Assembly (NCBI GenBank): GCA_947171615.1
Contig: CAMVYG010000154.1
Span: 1 to 5,406 of the forward strand
DNA from: an uncultured Clostridia bacterium
Lineage (GTDB): Bacteria > Bacillota > Clostridia > Oscillospirales > Acutalibacteraceae
Direction: 5' to 3'
Length of the DNA: 5,406 nucleotides
Position numbers and translations under genes: made by a program. The notes under the pieces are model-generated. The model was not told the origin of the DNA and did no database searches. It saw only the letters and a list, made by a program, of their open reading frames with translations. This document shows, piece by piece, positions 1-5,386 of this stretch (positions are counted from its first letter, which is position 1; each line of letters starts with the position of its first letter).

Positions 1-1
1 A

Positions 2-91
2 ATTTATATTGAAAATCACAGTCATCTGCTTTATACCCACGTTGCGAAACCTAAGCACGCTGTTATTGATAAGATATCTCTCACAGCATGA
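2..91 (+). CDS. C-terminal end of an unidentified upstream ORF (partial)
   Basis: An open plus-strand frame runs from the window edge to a TGA at 89-91, giving 29 residues that begin IYIENHSHLLYTHV. The stop lies 18 nt before the next start codon, which is operon-like spacing and supports a real gene. The IYIEN...LYTHV pattern loosely resembles the first strand of a LytTR DNA-binding domain. A full LytTR domain would need roughly 60 more residues after this point, so if the resemblance is real the gene is truncated. The identity cannot be settled because most of the ORF is outside the window. Confidence 0.35.
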   Translation: MYIENHSHLLYTHVAKPKHAVIDKISLTA

Positions 92-109
92 ACAATCGGA
101 GGGATCGCC

Positions 110-751
110 ATGAAAAAAGTTCTTATTTTCTGTCTTCTGTCCGCATTCATGATGTTGACACTTTTCGGGTGTACGCAGAAAAAATCCCAGGCAGTCAGTG
201 AACAGCTGATACAGACCTTTCTTTCTGAGGAAACCCAGGCGGCGGCACTTTTAGAGCTTCCGGAAGGGCCCACTGAAGACAGAAGTTACCATATCTATCA
301 AAAATCCATGGAGTGGTGCGGGATCGAAATGGATACGGAATTTGTGTACAAGACTGGAAAGCCATTTTGCTTTACAGGCAAAAAGACATACCCTGACACG
401 CAGGAAACCAAAGCCCTGGCTCAGAAATGCCTAAGTCTGTTCAAAGGCCAGCTGGGATCGCCACATTCCTGCACCATCTATCGGGACGGCGTAGGCAAAA
501 CCTACGGAACCTATATTGAGGAAGGAAAAGAACAGGACGTGGAGAAGGAAGGCTTTGACACTGTTTTTTCCGAAGAAGCCACGCCGGATCGCCGCCTGAC
601 TTTTCTTTTCACTTTCCCGGATTCAGACGAAAAGGATTTGGTCTTTATCGAATGCTCCTATTTCCGTGAACAGGAAACGCCCGAGCTTATCACCTTTTTC
701 TTCCAGATCTATACCGCAGCGGCCTTTCCTTCCTCCGATTCCTTACAGTGA
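110..751 (+). CDS. Putative lipoprotein of unknown function, 213 aa
   Basis: I do not recognise a family. The N-terminus is a classic lipoprotein signal: two lysines after the Met, a hydrophobic stretch (about residues 4-18), then the lipobox L-F-G-C with the lipidated cysteine at residue 21. The mature product of about 193 residues should therefore be anchored to the outer face of the cytoplasmic membrane. It is hydrophilic and acidic, with alternating aromatic/charged segments that suggest a beta-rich fold, and shows no obvious catalytic motif. The start is well supported: GGAGGG at 98-103 sits 6 nt before the ATG. The preceding ORF stops 18 nt upstream, so the two may be co-transcribed. 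A strong terminator follows 36 nt after the stop. A role in sensing, binding or envelope maintenance would be a guess. Confidence 0.85.
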   Translation: MKKVLIFCLLSAFMMLTLFGCTQKKSQAVSEQLIQTFLSEETQAAALLELPEGPTEDRSYHIYQKSMEWCGIEMDTEFVYKTGKPFCFTGKKTYPDTQETKALAQKCLSLFKGQLGSPHSCTIYRDGVGKTYGTYIEEGKEQDVEKEGFDTVFSEEATPDRRLTFLFTFPDSDEKDLVFIECSYFREQETPELITFFFQIYTAAAFPSSDSLQ

Positions 752-787
752 TCCTCCCGGTAAAAATAAAACGCTACCCCTCATAAG

Positions 788-821
788 GGAACCCCGCCGA
801 ATTTCGGCGGGGTTCCTTTTT
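788..821 (+). terminator. Strong intrinsic terminator between convergent genes
   Basis: A perfect 13-bp GC-rich stem (788-800 pairing with 804-816) closes a 3-nt loop and is followed directly by five T residues (817-821) on the plus strand. This ends the lipoprotein transcript. The minus-strand PTS-like gene ends at 845, so the hairpin can also act in reverse, although the T-tract on that side (CTTAT) is weak. Confidence 0.92.
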
Positions 822-844
822 CTTACATAAACATCTGCAATAGC

Positions 845-1918
845 CTAAACTTCCAGCTTCATATCGCCGTCACGCACCCAGCCAAGCCGTCTCAGGCCCA
901 GGTTGATGACCCAGGAAAGCACGGCGGGCAAAACAAACGAGATGAGAAGCAGACCGGCCCAATCCATGGCGGTCACGGCGGCTTTTGTTCCGGCGGCAAC
1001 ATCGGAAACCCAGCCGGAATACACACCGATCTGCCCTACCAGCCCGCAGGTTCCCATGCCGCTGGAGATGGGCGCGCCGTTCATTTGCAGCTTGAACACA
1101 CAGGTGGCAAGCGGCCCGGTAATAGCAGAGGCCAGCGTAGGGGCGATCCAGATCCGGGGATTTTTAATAATATTGGGAACCTGGAGCATAGAAGTGCCGA
1201 TTCCCTGAGCGGCCAGGCCGCCCCATTTGTTTTCCCGGAAGCTGATGACGGCAAAACCTACCATTTGGGCACAGCACCCGGCAACCGCTGCGCCGCCGGC
1301 CAGTCCGGTAAGTCCCAGGGCCGCACAGATCGCCGCGCTGCTGATAGGCAGAGTAAGGGCAATGCCCACGATCACCGAAACAAAGATCCCCATGAAGAAG
1401 GGCTGCAAATCCGTTGCCCACATGATCAAATTTCCCACGCTGGCGGCGGCAGCACCAATAGCAGGGGCGCAGAGATAAGAAAGGGCCGCGCCGGAAAGGA
1501 TCGTTACCAGAGGCGTTACCAAAATATCCACCTTGGTTTTTTTGCTTACCAGCTTGCCAAGCTCCGCCGCCACAATAGCAATGAGCAGCACCGCCAGGGG
1601 GCCGCCCTCGCCGCCCAGAGTATTGGCAGCGCTTCCTACAGCCGCCAGGGAAAACAGCGCCAGCGGCGGCGCCTTCAGCGCGTAACCAATGGCGATGGCC
1701 ATTGCGGGGCCTGCCATAGCCTTGGCAAAGTTTCCGATCTCTGTTAAAACCGGCACGTTACACTGGGTTCCGATGGTGGAAATGATGGTGCCAATCAAAA
1801 GAGAGGCAAAAAGCCCCTGTGCCATGGCGCTCATGGCGTCTACAAAATACAGCCTGCCATATGCCTTTACGGTTTCCCAAAGGCCCTTTTTCTCAGCTTC
1901 TTTTTTTTCAGATTCCAA
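845..1918 (-). CDS. PTS IIC-like membrane protein, PTS_EIIC_2 / PfoR family
   Basis: This is an integral membrane protein of 357 aa from the TTG start chosen here, or 386 aa from an in-frame ATG at 2005. After a charged, lysine/glutamate-rich N-terminus comes YFVDAMSAMAQGLFASLLIG (from residue 24), followed by many Ala/Gly-rich hydrophobic segments and, near residues 241-270, GTSMLQVPNIIKNPRIWIAP. These blocks are typical of the PTS_EIIC_2 family, which includes Clostridium perfringens PfoR, described as a regulator of perfringolysin O. There is no IIA or IIB domain and no PTS partner in the window, so substrate and even transport activity are unknown. I prefer TTG at 1918 because AGGAAGG (1928-1934) lies 9 nt upstream, the ATG at 2005 has no ribosome binding site, and the extra 29 residues are Arg/Pro/Gly-rich and encoded by a perfect hairpin. 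Family assignment is firm; start and function are less so. Confidence 0.88.
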   Translation of the reverse strand: MESEKKEAEKKGLWETVKAYGRLYFVDAMSAMAQGLFASLLIGTIISTIGTQCNVPVLTEIGNFAKAMAGPAMAIAIGYALKAPPLALFSLAAVGSAANTLGGEGGPLAVLLIAIVAAELGKLVSKKTKVDILVTPLVTILSGAALSYLCAPAIGAAAASVGNLIMWATDLQPFFMGIFVSVIVGIALTLPISSAAICAALGLTGLAGGAAVAGCCAQMVGFAVISFRENKWGGLAAQGIGTSMLQVPNIIKNPRIWIAPTLASAITGPLATCVFKLQMNGAPISSGMGTCGLVGQIGVYSGWVSDVAAGTKAAVTAMDWAGLLLISFVLPAVLSWVINLGLRRLGWVRDGDMKLEV

Positions 1919-1927
1919 AATAATCTT

Positions 1928-1934
1928 CCTTCCT
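1928..1934 (-). promoter_or_regulatory. Ribosome binding site favouring the TTG start at 1918
   Basis: The minus strand reads AGGAAGG, 9 nt before TTG (1916-1918), in frame with the PTS IIC-like protein. The annotated-length alternative, ATG at 2003-2005, has only AT-rich sequence in the ribosome-binding window. murA in the same window also uses TTG behind AGGAAG, which makes the choice more believable. Confidence 0.6.
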
Positions 1935-1940
1935 GTATCA

Positions 1941-1981
1941 GAAAGGACGGAACGTGCGCCTTGGGGGCGTCTTTTCCGTCC
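1941..1981 (-). terminator. Attenuator-like hairpin upstream of the PTS IIC-like gene
   Basis: On the minus strand GGACGGAA (1974-1981) pairs perfectly with TTCCGTCC (1945-1952). Inside is a 4x4 internal loop and then CGCC/GGCG with a 5-nt loop. TTTC (1941-1944) follows the stem. It lies 7 nt before the AGGAAGG ribosome binding site, where a leader terminator or translation-blocking stem would sit. The T-tract is short, so termination efficiency is doubtful. It would be coding sequence only if translation started at 2005. Confidence 0.45.
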
Positions 1982-2117
1982 CTCCGGCTTATCTTTCGCT
2001 GACATCTATTTTGAACTATGTTTCCCATGAGACCCATCCGTTTTCTCCGGCAGGCTCGCCGCCGGAGGTTTTCCGGCTTTCTGGTCGGCCCGCCGCCTTA
2101 CTGGCGGTATGCTGTCA
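1941..2117 (-). promoter_or_regulatory. Structured GC-rich 5' leader, possible cis-regulatory or small RNA
   Basis: This minus-strand leader contains mutually exclusive stems. The segment CCTCCGGC (2061-2068) can pair with GCCGGA just upstream in the RNA (2072-2077, 6 bp), with GCCGGAG downstream (2045-2051, 7 bp), or with GCCGGAGG further downstream (1981-1988, 8 bp). The last pairing abuts and shares one base with the attenuator-like hairpin at 1945-1981. A further hairpin, CCGCC/GGCGG, occupies 2093-2107, and TGACA near 2113-2117 can pair with TGTCA near 1999-2003. This is the logic of a riboswitch or attenuator. I cannot assign an RNA family from memory; an Rfam search, including the raiA motif among other clostridial structured RNAs, is the deciding test. 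Confidence 0.4.
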
Positions 2118-2130
2118 CAGGACGTATTGG

Positions 2131-2165
2131 GTTTTAGTTTTTAGTTGTTAGCTGTTAGTCGTTAG
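2131..2165 (+). repeat. Left heptamer array, five units of NNKTTAG
   Basis: Five consecutive 7-bp units, each ending in TTAG, fill these 35 bases exactly. The first two are T-rich (TTTTAG core); the last three read TTGTTAG, CTGTTAG and TCGTTAG. The array is the inverted counterpart of the one at 2576-2603. Confidence 0.8.
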
Positions 2166-2202
2166 AAAGGGAAAGGGCGCTAAGGCTGCCAACTACTACT
2201 GG

Positions 2203-2333
2203 TCGAGATCCTTCACTGTGAAGAGGCGAAGCCTCTTCTGTTCAGGATGACAGCGTGTGCAGGTGAAAAGTATAATTTATCAATCATTACTCACTGTCAT
2301 TCTGAACCGCTGAAAAGCGGTGAAGAATCTCGA
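2203..2333. repeat. Palindromic module 1
   Basis: The outer arms TCGAGATCCTTC (2203-2214) and GAAGAATCTCGA (2322-2333) are inverted at 11 of 12 positions. The inner arms TTCAGGATGACAG (2241-2253) and CTGTCATTCTGAA (2294-2306) match at 12 of 13. Between outer and inner arms each side carries its own small hairpin: an 8-bp stem at 2220-2238 and a 6-bp stem closed by a GAAA loop at 2306-2321. A 40-nt AT-rich spacer sits in the centre. Such arms around a changeable hairpin resemble dispersed palindromic repeats seen between genes in many bacteria. Confidence 0.75.
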
Positions 2334-2385
2334 ATAGAAGTAACTGGCGGGTAAAAGGGCTTTGCACTTACTGGCTGAGATATAG

Positions 2386-2521
2386 TCGAGATGCTTCGTC
2401 ACTGCGTTCCTCAGGATGACAGCGTGTGGTAGTAATTAGCTCGATAATTTCCAGTTTATCAATCATTGCTTTCTGTCATTGCCAAGCAAAAGATCCTTTG
2501 GATCTTCTCGAGGAATCTCGA
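2386..2521. repeat. Palindromic module 2, diverged tandem copy of module 1
   Basis: It shares with module 1, in the same order, TCGAGAT (2386-2392), an exact 18-bp block starting TCAGGATGACAG (2411-2428), TTTATCAATCATT (2455-2467), CTGTCATT (2473-2480) and GAATCTCGA (2513-2521). The offsets from module 1 range from 169 to 188 bp, so indels have accumulated. Its right arm carries a different internal hairpin, AAGATCC/GGATCTT (2490-2506). Outside it GCTTTGCA (2359-2366) and TGCAAAGC (2552-2559) extend the inverted symmetry. On the minus strand the 2490-2506 stem runs into TTTTG and might act as a weak terminator for rlmH. Confidence 0.75.
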
Positions 2522-2575
2522 TCAGCAGAAGCCATCGGATAAGCGGATGATTGCAAAGCAAGCATCTGACCTTCT

Positions 2576-2603
2576 CTAACGACTAACAACTAAAATCTAA
2601 CAT
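2576..2603 (-). repeat. Right heptamer array, four units of NNKTTAG
   Basis: Read on the minus strand, four consecutive 7-bp units (ATGTTAG, ATTTTAG, TTGTTAG, TCGTTAG) fill 2603 down to 2576. The array begins at the base after the rlmH TAG stop. The stop itself is in heptamer phase (TAAGTAG, 2604-2610), so it could be read as a degenerate fifth unit. Confidence 0.8.
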
Positions 2604-3074
2604 CTACTTATGGTATTTCGTTCCGCTTAAAATCTGGAAAGCCCGGTAGATCTGCTCGCAGAGCATCACGCGGGCCAACTGATGAGGAAAAGTCATGGGA
2701 GACATGGAAAGCCTTTCTCCTGCCTGTTTTACCTTTTCTGTAAGACCGTGAGAGCTGCCAATCACAAAGCTTACCGTACCAGGAAACTCCATGGCGCGCT
2801 CCAGCTTTTTTGCAAGACCGGGAGAATCCAGTTCCTTTCCCTCAATGCACAGCGGAAACACTGTGCCTGCCGCTTTCCTGAGAATTTCCTCCCCCTCCTG
2901 AGAAAGAGCAGCGGAAATTTGAGCGGGGGAAGGCTCAGAAGGAAGACGGGCCTCCGGCAGCTCCATTACCTGAAACCGGCAGAAGGGCTTCAAACGCTTT
3001 TCATATTCCGCCACGGCGTCCCGCCAATAGGCTTCCTTCAGCTTTCCCACACAGATCAGGCGAACCTCCAGCAT
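2604..3074 (-). CDS. rlmH: 23S rRNA (pseudouridine-1915 N3)-methyltransferase RlmH
   Basis: RlmH is a SPOUT-class methyltransferase that transfers a methyl group from S-adenosylmethionine to N3 of pseudouridine 1915 (E. coli numbering) in helix 69 of 23S rRNA, acting on assembled ribosomes as a homodimer. The 156-aa length matches the family (about 155-160). The N-terminus LEVRLICVGKLKEAYWRDAV is typical. The SAM-binding trefoil-knot loop is FVIGSSHGL (residues 103-111), followed by LSMSPMTFPHQLARVMLCEQ (122-141) and the C-terminal YRAFQI...YHK, all hallmarks. AAGGAG (3085-3090) lies 10 nt before the ATG. It sits 54 nt after walJ on the same strand, the same pairing seen near walRK in Bacilli. 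The native YHK end is intact even though a repeat array starts at the next base. Confidence 0.97.
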   Translation of the reverse strand: MLEVRLICVGKLKEAYWRDAVAEYEKRLKPFCRFQVMELPEARLPSEPSPAQISAALSQEGEEILRKAAGTVFPLCIEGKELDSPGLAKKLERAMEFPGTVSFVIGSSHGLTEKVKQAGERLSMSPMTFPHQLARVMLCEQIYRAFQILSGTKYHK

Positions 3075-3128
3075 GTTCCCGTTTCTCCTTTTTGGGGCGA
3101 GCTCACTTTTCTTTTCCGTGAAGCCGCC

Positions 3129-3911
3129 CTAGAATATGACCGAATGTCCCTGTGAATTTTCCGGCTTTGCCGTATCTAACAGAAAATCCACCTCCCGCAC
3201 CAACCCGGCACGAGTCAGTGCGGAAAGAGAAGTCTCCAAAGCAAGAGAGGGGGTATTGTTTTCCCGGCTCAGATGTGCCAGCAAAAACCGCTTTGTTCCG
3301 CTTTTTGCCAGCTCCGGCAGGAATTCTGCGCACACCCCGTTGGAAAGATGCCCCCGATCCGATAAGATCCGCTGCTGTAAGGGATAAGGATAGCCGCCGG
3401 TACGAAGCATTTCCGGATCGTGATTCGATTCTATCACCACGAAATCCGCCCCCAGCAGATGCTCCTTTACCGTATCGGAAAGGTAGCCCAGGTCCGTGGC
3501 AAACCCCAGGACCCTGCCGTCCTCTGTCCGAATTCGATAGCCCAGGGGCTCGGCGCAGTCGTGCGAGGTGTGAAAGGGCGTAACGGTCATTCCGGCAAGC
3601 TCCAGCTCTCCTTCCAACGGGCAAAGCTCCACCTCAGGCAAGGCGCTCTCCAACACCTTCAGCGTTCCGGCAGAGGCAAAAACCGGCAGCTGATATTTTT
3701 TGGCAAATACCCGACGGCCGGAACTGTGATCTGTGTGTTCATGGGTCACTAAAATCCCCTGAAGCGCCAGCGGGTCAATGCCGCAAAGCTTCAGCATGTT
3801 ATCCAGCTGCCGGGCGCTCCGCCCAGCGTCGATCAGCAGCCCCGCGCTGCGGGAGCCTATGTAATAGCTGTTTCCCGTGCTGCCGCTGAACAGCGGACAT
3901 AACCGTGCCAT
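3129..3911 (-). CDS. walJ: MBL-fold metallo-hydrolase, WalJ/YycJ/VicX family
   Basis: A 260-aa cytoplasmic metallo-beta-lactamase-fold protein. Visible metal ligands and family motifs are FSGSTGNSYYI (8-18), HEHTDH (57-62), the histidine in HTSHD (114-118), the aspartate in GFATDLGY (136-143), ESNHD (161-165), RGHLSN (186-191) and AHLSRENNTP (212-221). This set is characteristic of WalJ/YycJ/VicX, the last gene of the walRKHIJ cluster in Bacilli, for which nuclease-like activity and roles in genome stability and cell-wall signalling have been proposed. The exact substrate is not established. No walRK genes are in the window, but linkage to rlmH is as in Bacillus and Staphylococcus. GGGGAG (3918-3923) is 6 nt before the ATG. 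No signal peptide or membrane segment is seen. Confidence 0.93.
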   Translation of the reverse strand: MARLCPLFSGSTGNSYYIGSRSAGLLIDAGRSARQLDNMLKLCGIDPLALQGILVTHEHTDHSSGRRVFAKKYQLPVFASAGTLKVLESALPEVELCPLEGELELAGMTVTPFHTSHDCAEPLGYRIRTEDGRVLGFATDLGYLSDTVKEHLLGADFVVIESNHDPEMLRTGGYPYPLQQRILSDRGHLSNGVCAEFLPELAKSGTKRFLLAHLSRENNTPSLALETSLSALTRAGLVREVDFLLDTAKPENSQGHSVIF

Positions 3912-3948
3912 AAACGACTCCCCTTTCCCCTACCGGTTTATAAGATAA

Positions 3949-3997
3949 GGGAAAACCCGTGGCAGACAGTTCAAACAGTGCCGCCAGGGAGTTTCCC
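3949..3997 (-). terminator. Long imperfect hairpin between murA and walJ
   Basis: GGGAAA (3949-3954) pairs with TTTCCC (3992-3997), CCC (3956-3958) with GGG (3987-3989), and TGGCAG (3960-3965) with CCGCCA (3981-3986). The last pairing has an A-C mismatch in plus-strand RNA but a G-U pair in minus-strand RNA, hinting that the minus transcript is the functional one. The apex is itself near-palindromic. On the minus strand it is followed by TTATCTTAT, a weak U-tract suited to ending murA. On the plus strand CTTTTTG follows. It may instead be the 5' hairpin of the walJ-rlmH mRNA. Confidence 0.5.
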
Positions 3998-4010
3998 CTT
4001 TTTGCTCTCA

Positions 4011-4039
4011 ACTATAAAATATCCATAACCGGGCATCAA
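4011..4039 (-). promoter_or_regulatory. Candidate sigma-A promoter for walJ-rlmH
   Basis: On the minus strand TTGATG (4034-4039; 4 of 6 to TTGACA) and TATAGT (4011-4016; 5 of 6 to TATAAT) are separated by exactly 17 nt. Transcription would start near 4003-4005, giving a leader of roughly 90 nt before the walJ ATG that begins almost at once with the hairpin at 3949-3997. The match is good, but the alternative is read-through from murA. Confidence 0.5.
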
Positions 4040-4083
4040 ATGCCATGATCTGCGGCCGAAAGCCCCAAATAACGTTCCAATTC

Positions 4084-5373
4084 TCAGCCGATTTTATCCA
4101 TTGCTTCCTCCGGCTTCTGGCTGCGATAAATATCCGCGCCCAAGCCTACCAACTTGTCTACAATGTTTTCATAGCCACGCTCAATATACTGAATATCCTC
4201 GATCTGCGTGATACCTTCGGCCGCCAGACCGGCAATGACCATAGCGGCTCCGGCCCGAAGATCCAAAGCTCGAATAGGCGCGCCCTTCAAATGATCGACG
4301 CCCTCTACAATAGCTACTTTTCCGTCTACTGTGATCTGCGCTCCCATACGGAGCAGCTCGTCCACATACTTAAAGCGGTTGCTGTCAAAAATTCCTTCGC
4401 TTACCATGCTTGTCCCGTGGGCAATGGAAAGCAGCGTTGTGATCTGCGGCTGCATATCCGTGGGAAAGCCCGGGTGAGGCATGGTTTTGATATTGCACTT
4501 TTTCAGGGGGCGGTCACAAAGCACCCGCACGGAATCGTCCCCTTCTTCCACTGTGACGCCCATTTCCACCAGCTTTGCGGAAATGGATTCCAAATGCTTC
4601 GGCGTTACATTTTTCACCGTGACGTCGCCGCCGGTGGCAGCGGCGGCCACCATGTAGGTTCCGGCCTCGATCTGATCGGGAATAATGGAATAAGAAGCGC
4701 CGCGCAACTTCTGGACGCCGTGGATCTTAATGGTATCGGTGCCCGCGCCCCGAATATCGGCCCCCAGGGTGTTCAAAAAGTTTGCCAGATCCACAATGTG
4801 GGGTTCTCTGGCGGCATTTTCGATCACCGTAAGCCCCCTGGCCTTAACGGAAGCCAGAATAATATTCATGGTAGCGCCTACAGTCACCACATCCATATAG
4901 ATATTGGCGCCGTGCAGGTCGTTTTCCGCCTTTACCGTGATCATGCCGTTATCCAGACTGTATTCGCAGCCCAGGGCCGCAAAGCCCTTCAAATGCTGGT
5001 CAATGGGACGAACTCCCAAATTACAGCCGCCGGGCATGGGCACCACAGCGCTCCTGCACCGGCCCAGCAAAGCGCCGATGAAATAATAGGAACCCCGGAT
5101 TCTGCGGGCACACTCTGCCGAAACCGTATCAGTATCGATGGGCCGGGGATCCACCTCCAGGGTATGGCGATCCAGATACCGCACCTGGGCGCCCATTTCT
5201 TCCAAAATGCGGGTCACAGCCTTTACGTCTGAAATATCGGGAATATTTTCGATCAGGCAGGGAGAATCCGCCAGGATCGTGGCGGGAACAATAGCTACCG
5301 CCGCGTTTTTCGCACCGCTGATATTCACTTCTCCGGTCAGACGGCAGCCGCCGTTTATTACATATTTATCCAA
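4084..5373 (-). CDS. murA: UDP-N-acetylglucosamine 1-carboxyvinyltransferase MurA
   Basis: MurA catalyses the first committed step of peptidoglycan synthesis, moving enolpyruvate from phosphoenolpyruvate to UDP-GlcNAc in the cytoplasm. At 429 aa it is about ten residues longer than E. coli MurA, with the extra at the C-terminus. Key residues are visible: Lys22-Asn23 in SGAKNAAVA, Arg93, the catalytic-loop cysteine at residue 117 in PGGCNLGVRPIDQHLKG, the general-base aspartate at 306 in FPTDMQPQ, and Arg373 in DLRAGAAMV. The active-site Cys is the residue alkylated by fosfomycin in MurA enzymes, so this copy is not of the naturally Cys-to-Asp resistant type. The start is TTG (5371-5373) with AGGAAG 7 nt upstream. 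Many Firmicutes carry two murA paralogues; which one this is cannot be told here. Confidence 0.97.
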   Translation of the reverse strand: MDKYVINGGCRLTGEVNISGAKNAAVAIVPATILADSPCLIENIPDISDVKAVTRILEEMGAQVRYLDRHTLEVDPRPIDTDTVSAECARRIRGSYYFIGALLGRCRSAVVPMPGGCNLGVRPIDQHLKGFAALGCEYSLDNGMITVKAENDLHGANIYMDVVTVGATMNIILASVKARGLTVIENAAREPHIVDLANFLNTLGADIRGAGTDTIKIHGVQKLRGASYSIIPDQIEAGTYMVAAAATGGDVTVKNVTPKHLESISAKLVEMGVTVEEGDDSVRVLCDRPLKKCNIKTMPHPGFPTDMQPQITTLLSIAHGTSMVSEGIFDSNRFKYVDELLRMGAQITVDGKVAIVEGVDHLKGAPIRALDLRAGAAMVIAGLAAEGITQIEDIQYIERGYENIVDKLVGLGADIYRSQKPEEAMDKIG

Positions 5374-5380
5374 AGCTTCA

Positions 5381-5386
5381 CTTCCT
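5381..5386 (-). promoter_or_regulatory. murA ribosome binding site deciding a TTG start
   Basis: The minus strand reads AGGAAG, 7 nt before TTG at 5371-5373. The protein from this TTG begins with the normal MurA N-terminus (DKYVINGG followed by SGAKN at the expected distance), which confirms the non-ATG start. Confidence 0.85.

Larger units (their letters stand above)
2131..2603. mobile_element. MITE-like non-coding repeat element with heptamer inverted ends
   Basis: This 473-bp stretch has no credible ORF and is built wholly from repeats. Its two ends are inverted arrays of a 7-bp unit (NNKTTAG). A 21-bp match, made of an 8-bp and a 13-bp block, is shared between the inverted ends; the left copy has one extra heptamer between the blocks. 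The core holds two diverged tandem copies of a palindromic module about 180 bp apart. Terminal inverted repeats without a transposase suggest a non-autonomous element or a composite of nested insertions. I see no clear target-site duplication: flanks TATTGG on the left and CTACTT on the right do not match. It lies between the end of rlmH and the leader of the PTS IIC-like gene. Confidence 0.5.

Noticed and set aside
42..75. Promoter upstream of the lipoprotein gene
   Set aside because: TTGCGA with ATTGAT at 17 nt is a poor -10 match and overlaps the apparent end of an upstream coding frame; co-transcription is equally likely.
1085..1747. 220-codon plus-strand open frame opposite the PTS IIC-like gene
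   Set aside because: The translation is low-complexity Arg/Gly/Gln-rich, has no ribosome binding site that I could see, and mirrors a well-supported membrane protein on the other strand.
2203..2521. CRISPR array
   Set aside because: There are only two long, diverged, palindromic units of about 135 bp separated by about 50 bp, with no short identical repeats, regular spacers or cas genes.
2110..2620. Target-site duplication or att repeats around the repeat element
   Set aside because: Only short matches such as GTATT (2124-2128 and 2613-2617) occur at unequal distances from the ends, which is expected by chance.
3103..3624. 173-codon minus-strand frame overlapping walJ
   Set aside because: It is an out-of-frame shadow of walJ, whose own frame carries every MBL-fold motif; the alternative is Arg/Gly-rich without motifs.
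4045..5232. 395-codon plus-strand open frame opposite murA
   Set aside because: It lies almost wholly antisense to a full-length murA with all catalytic residues. Its product is rich in His, Gly and Gln with no coherent domain, and its openness follows from murA codon bias.
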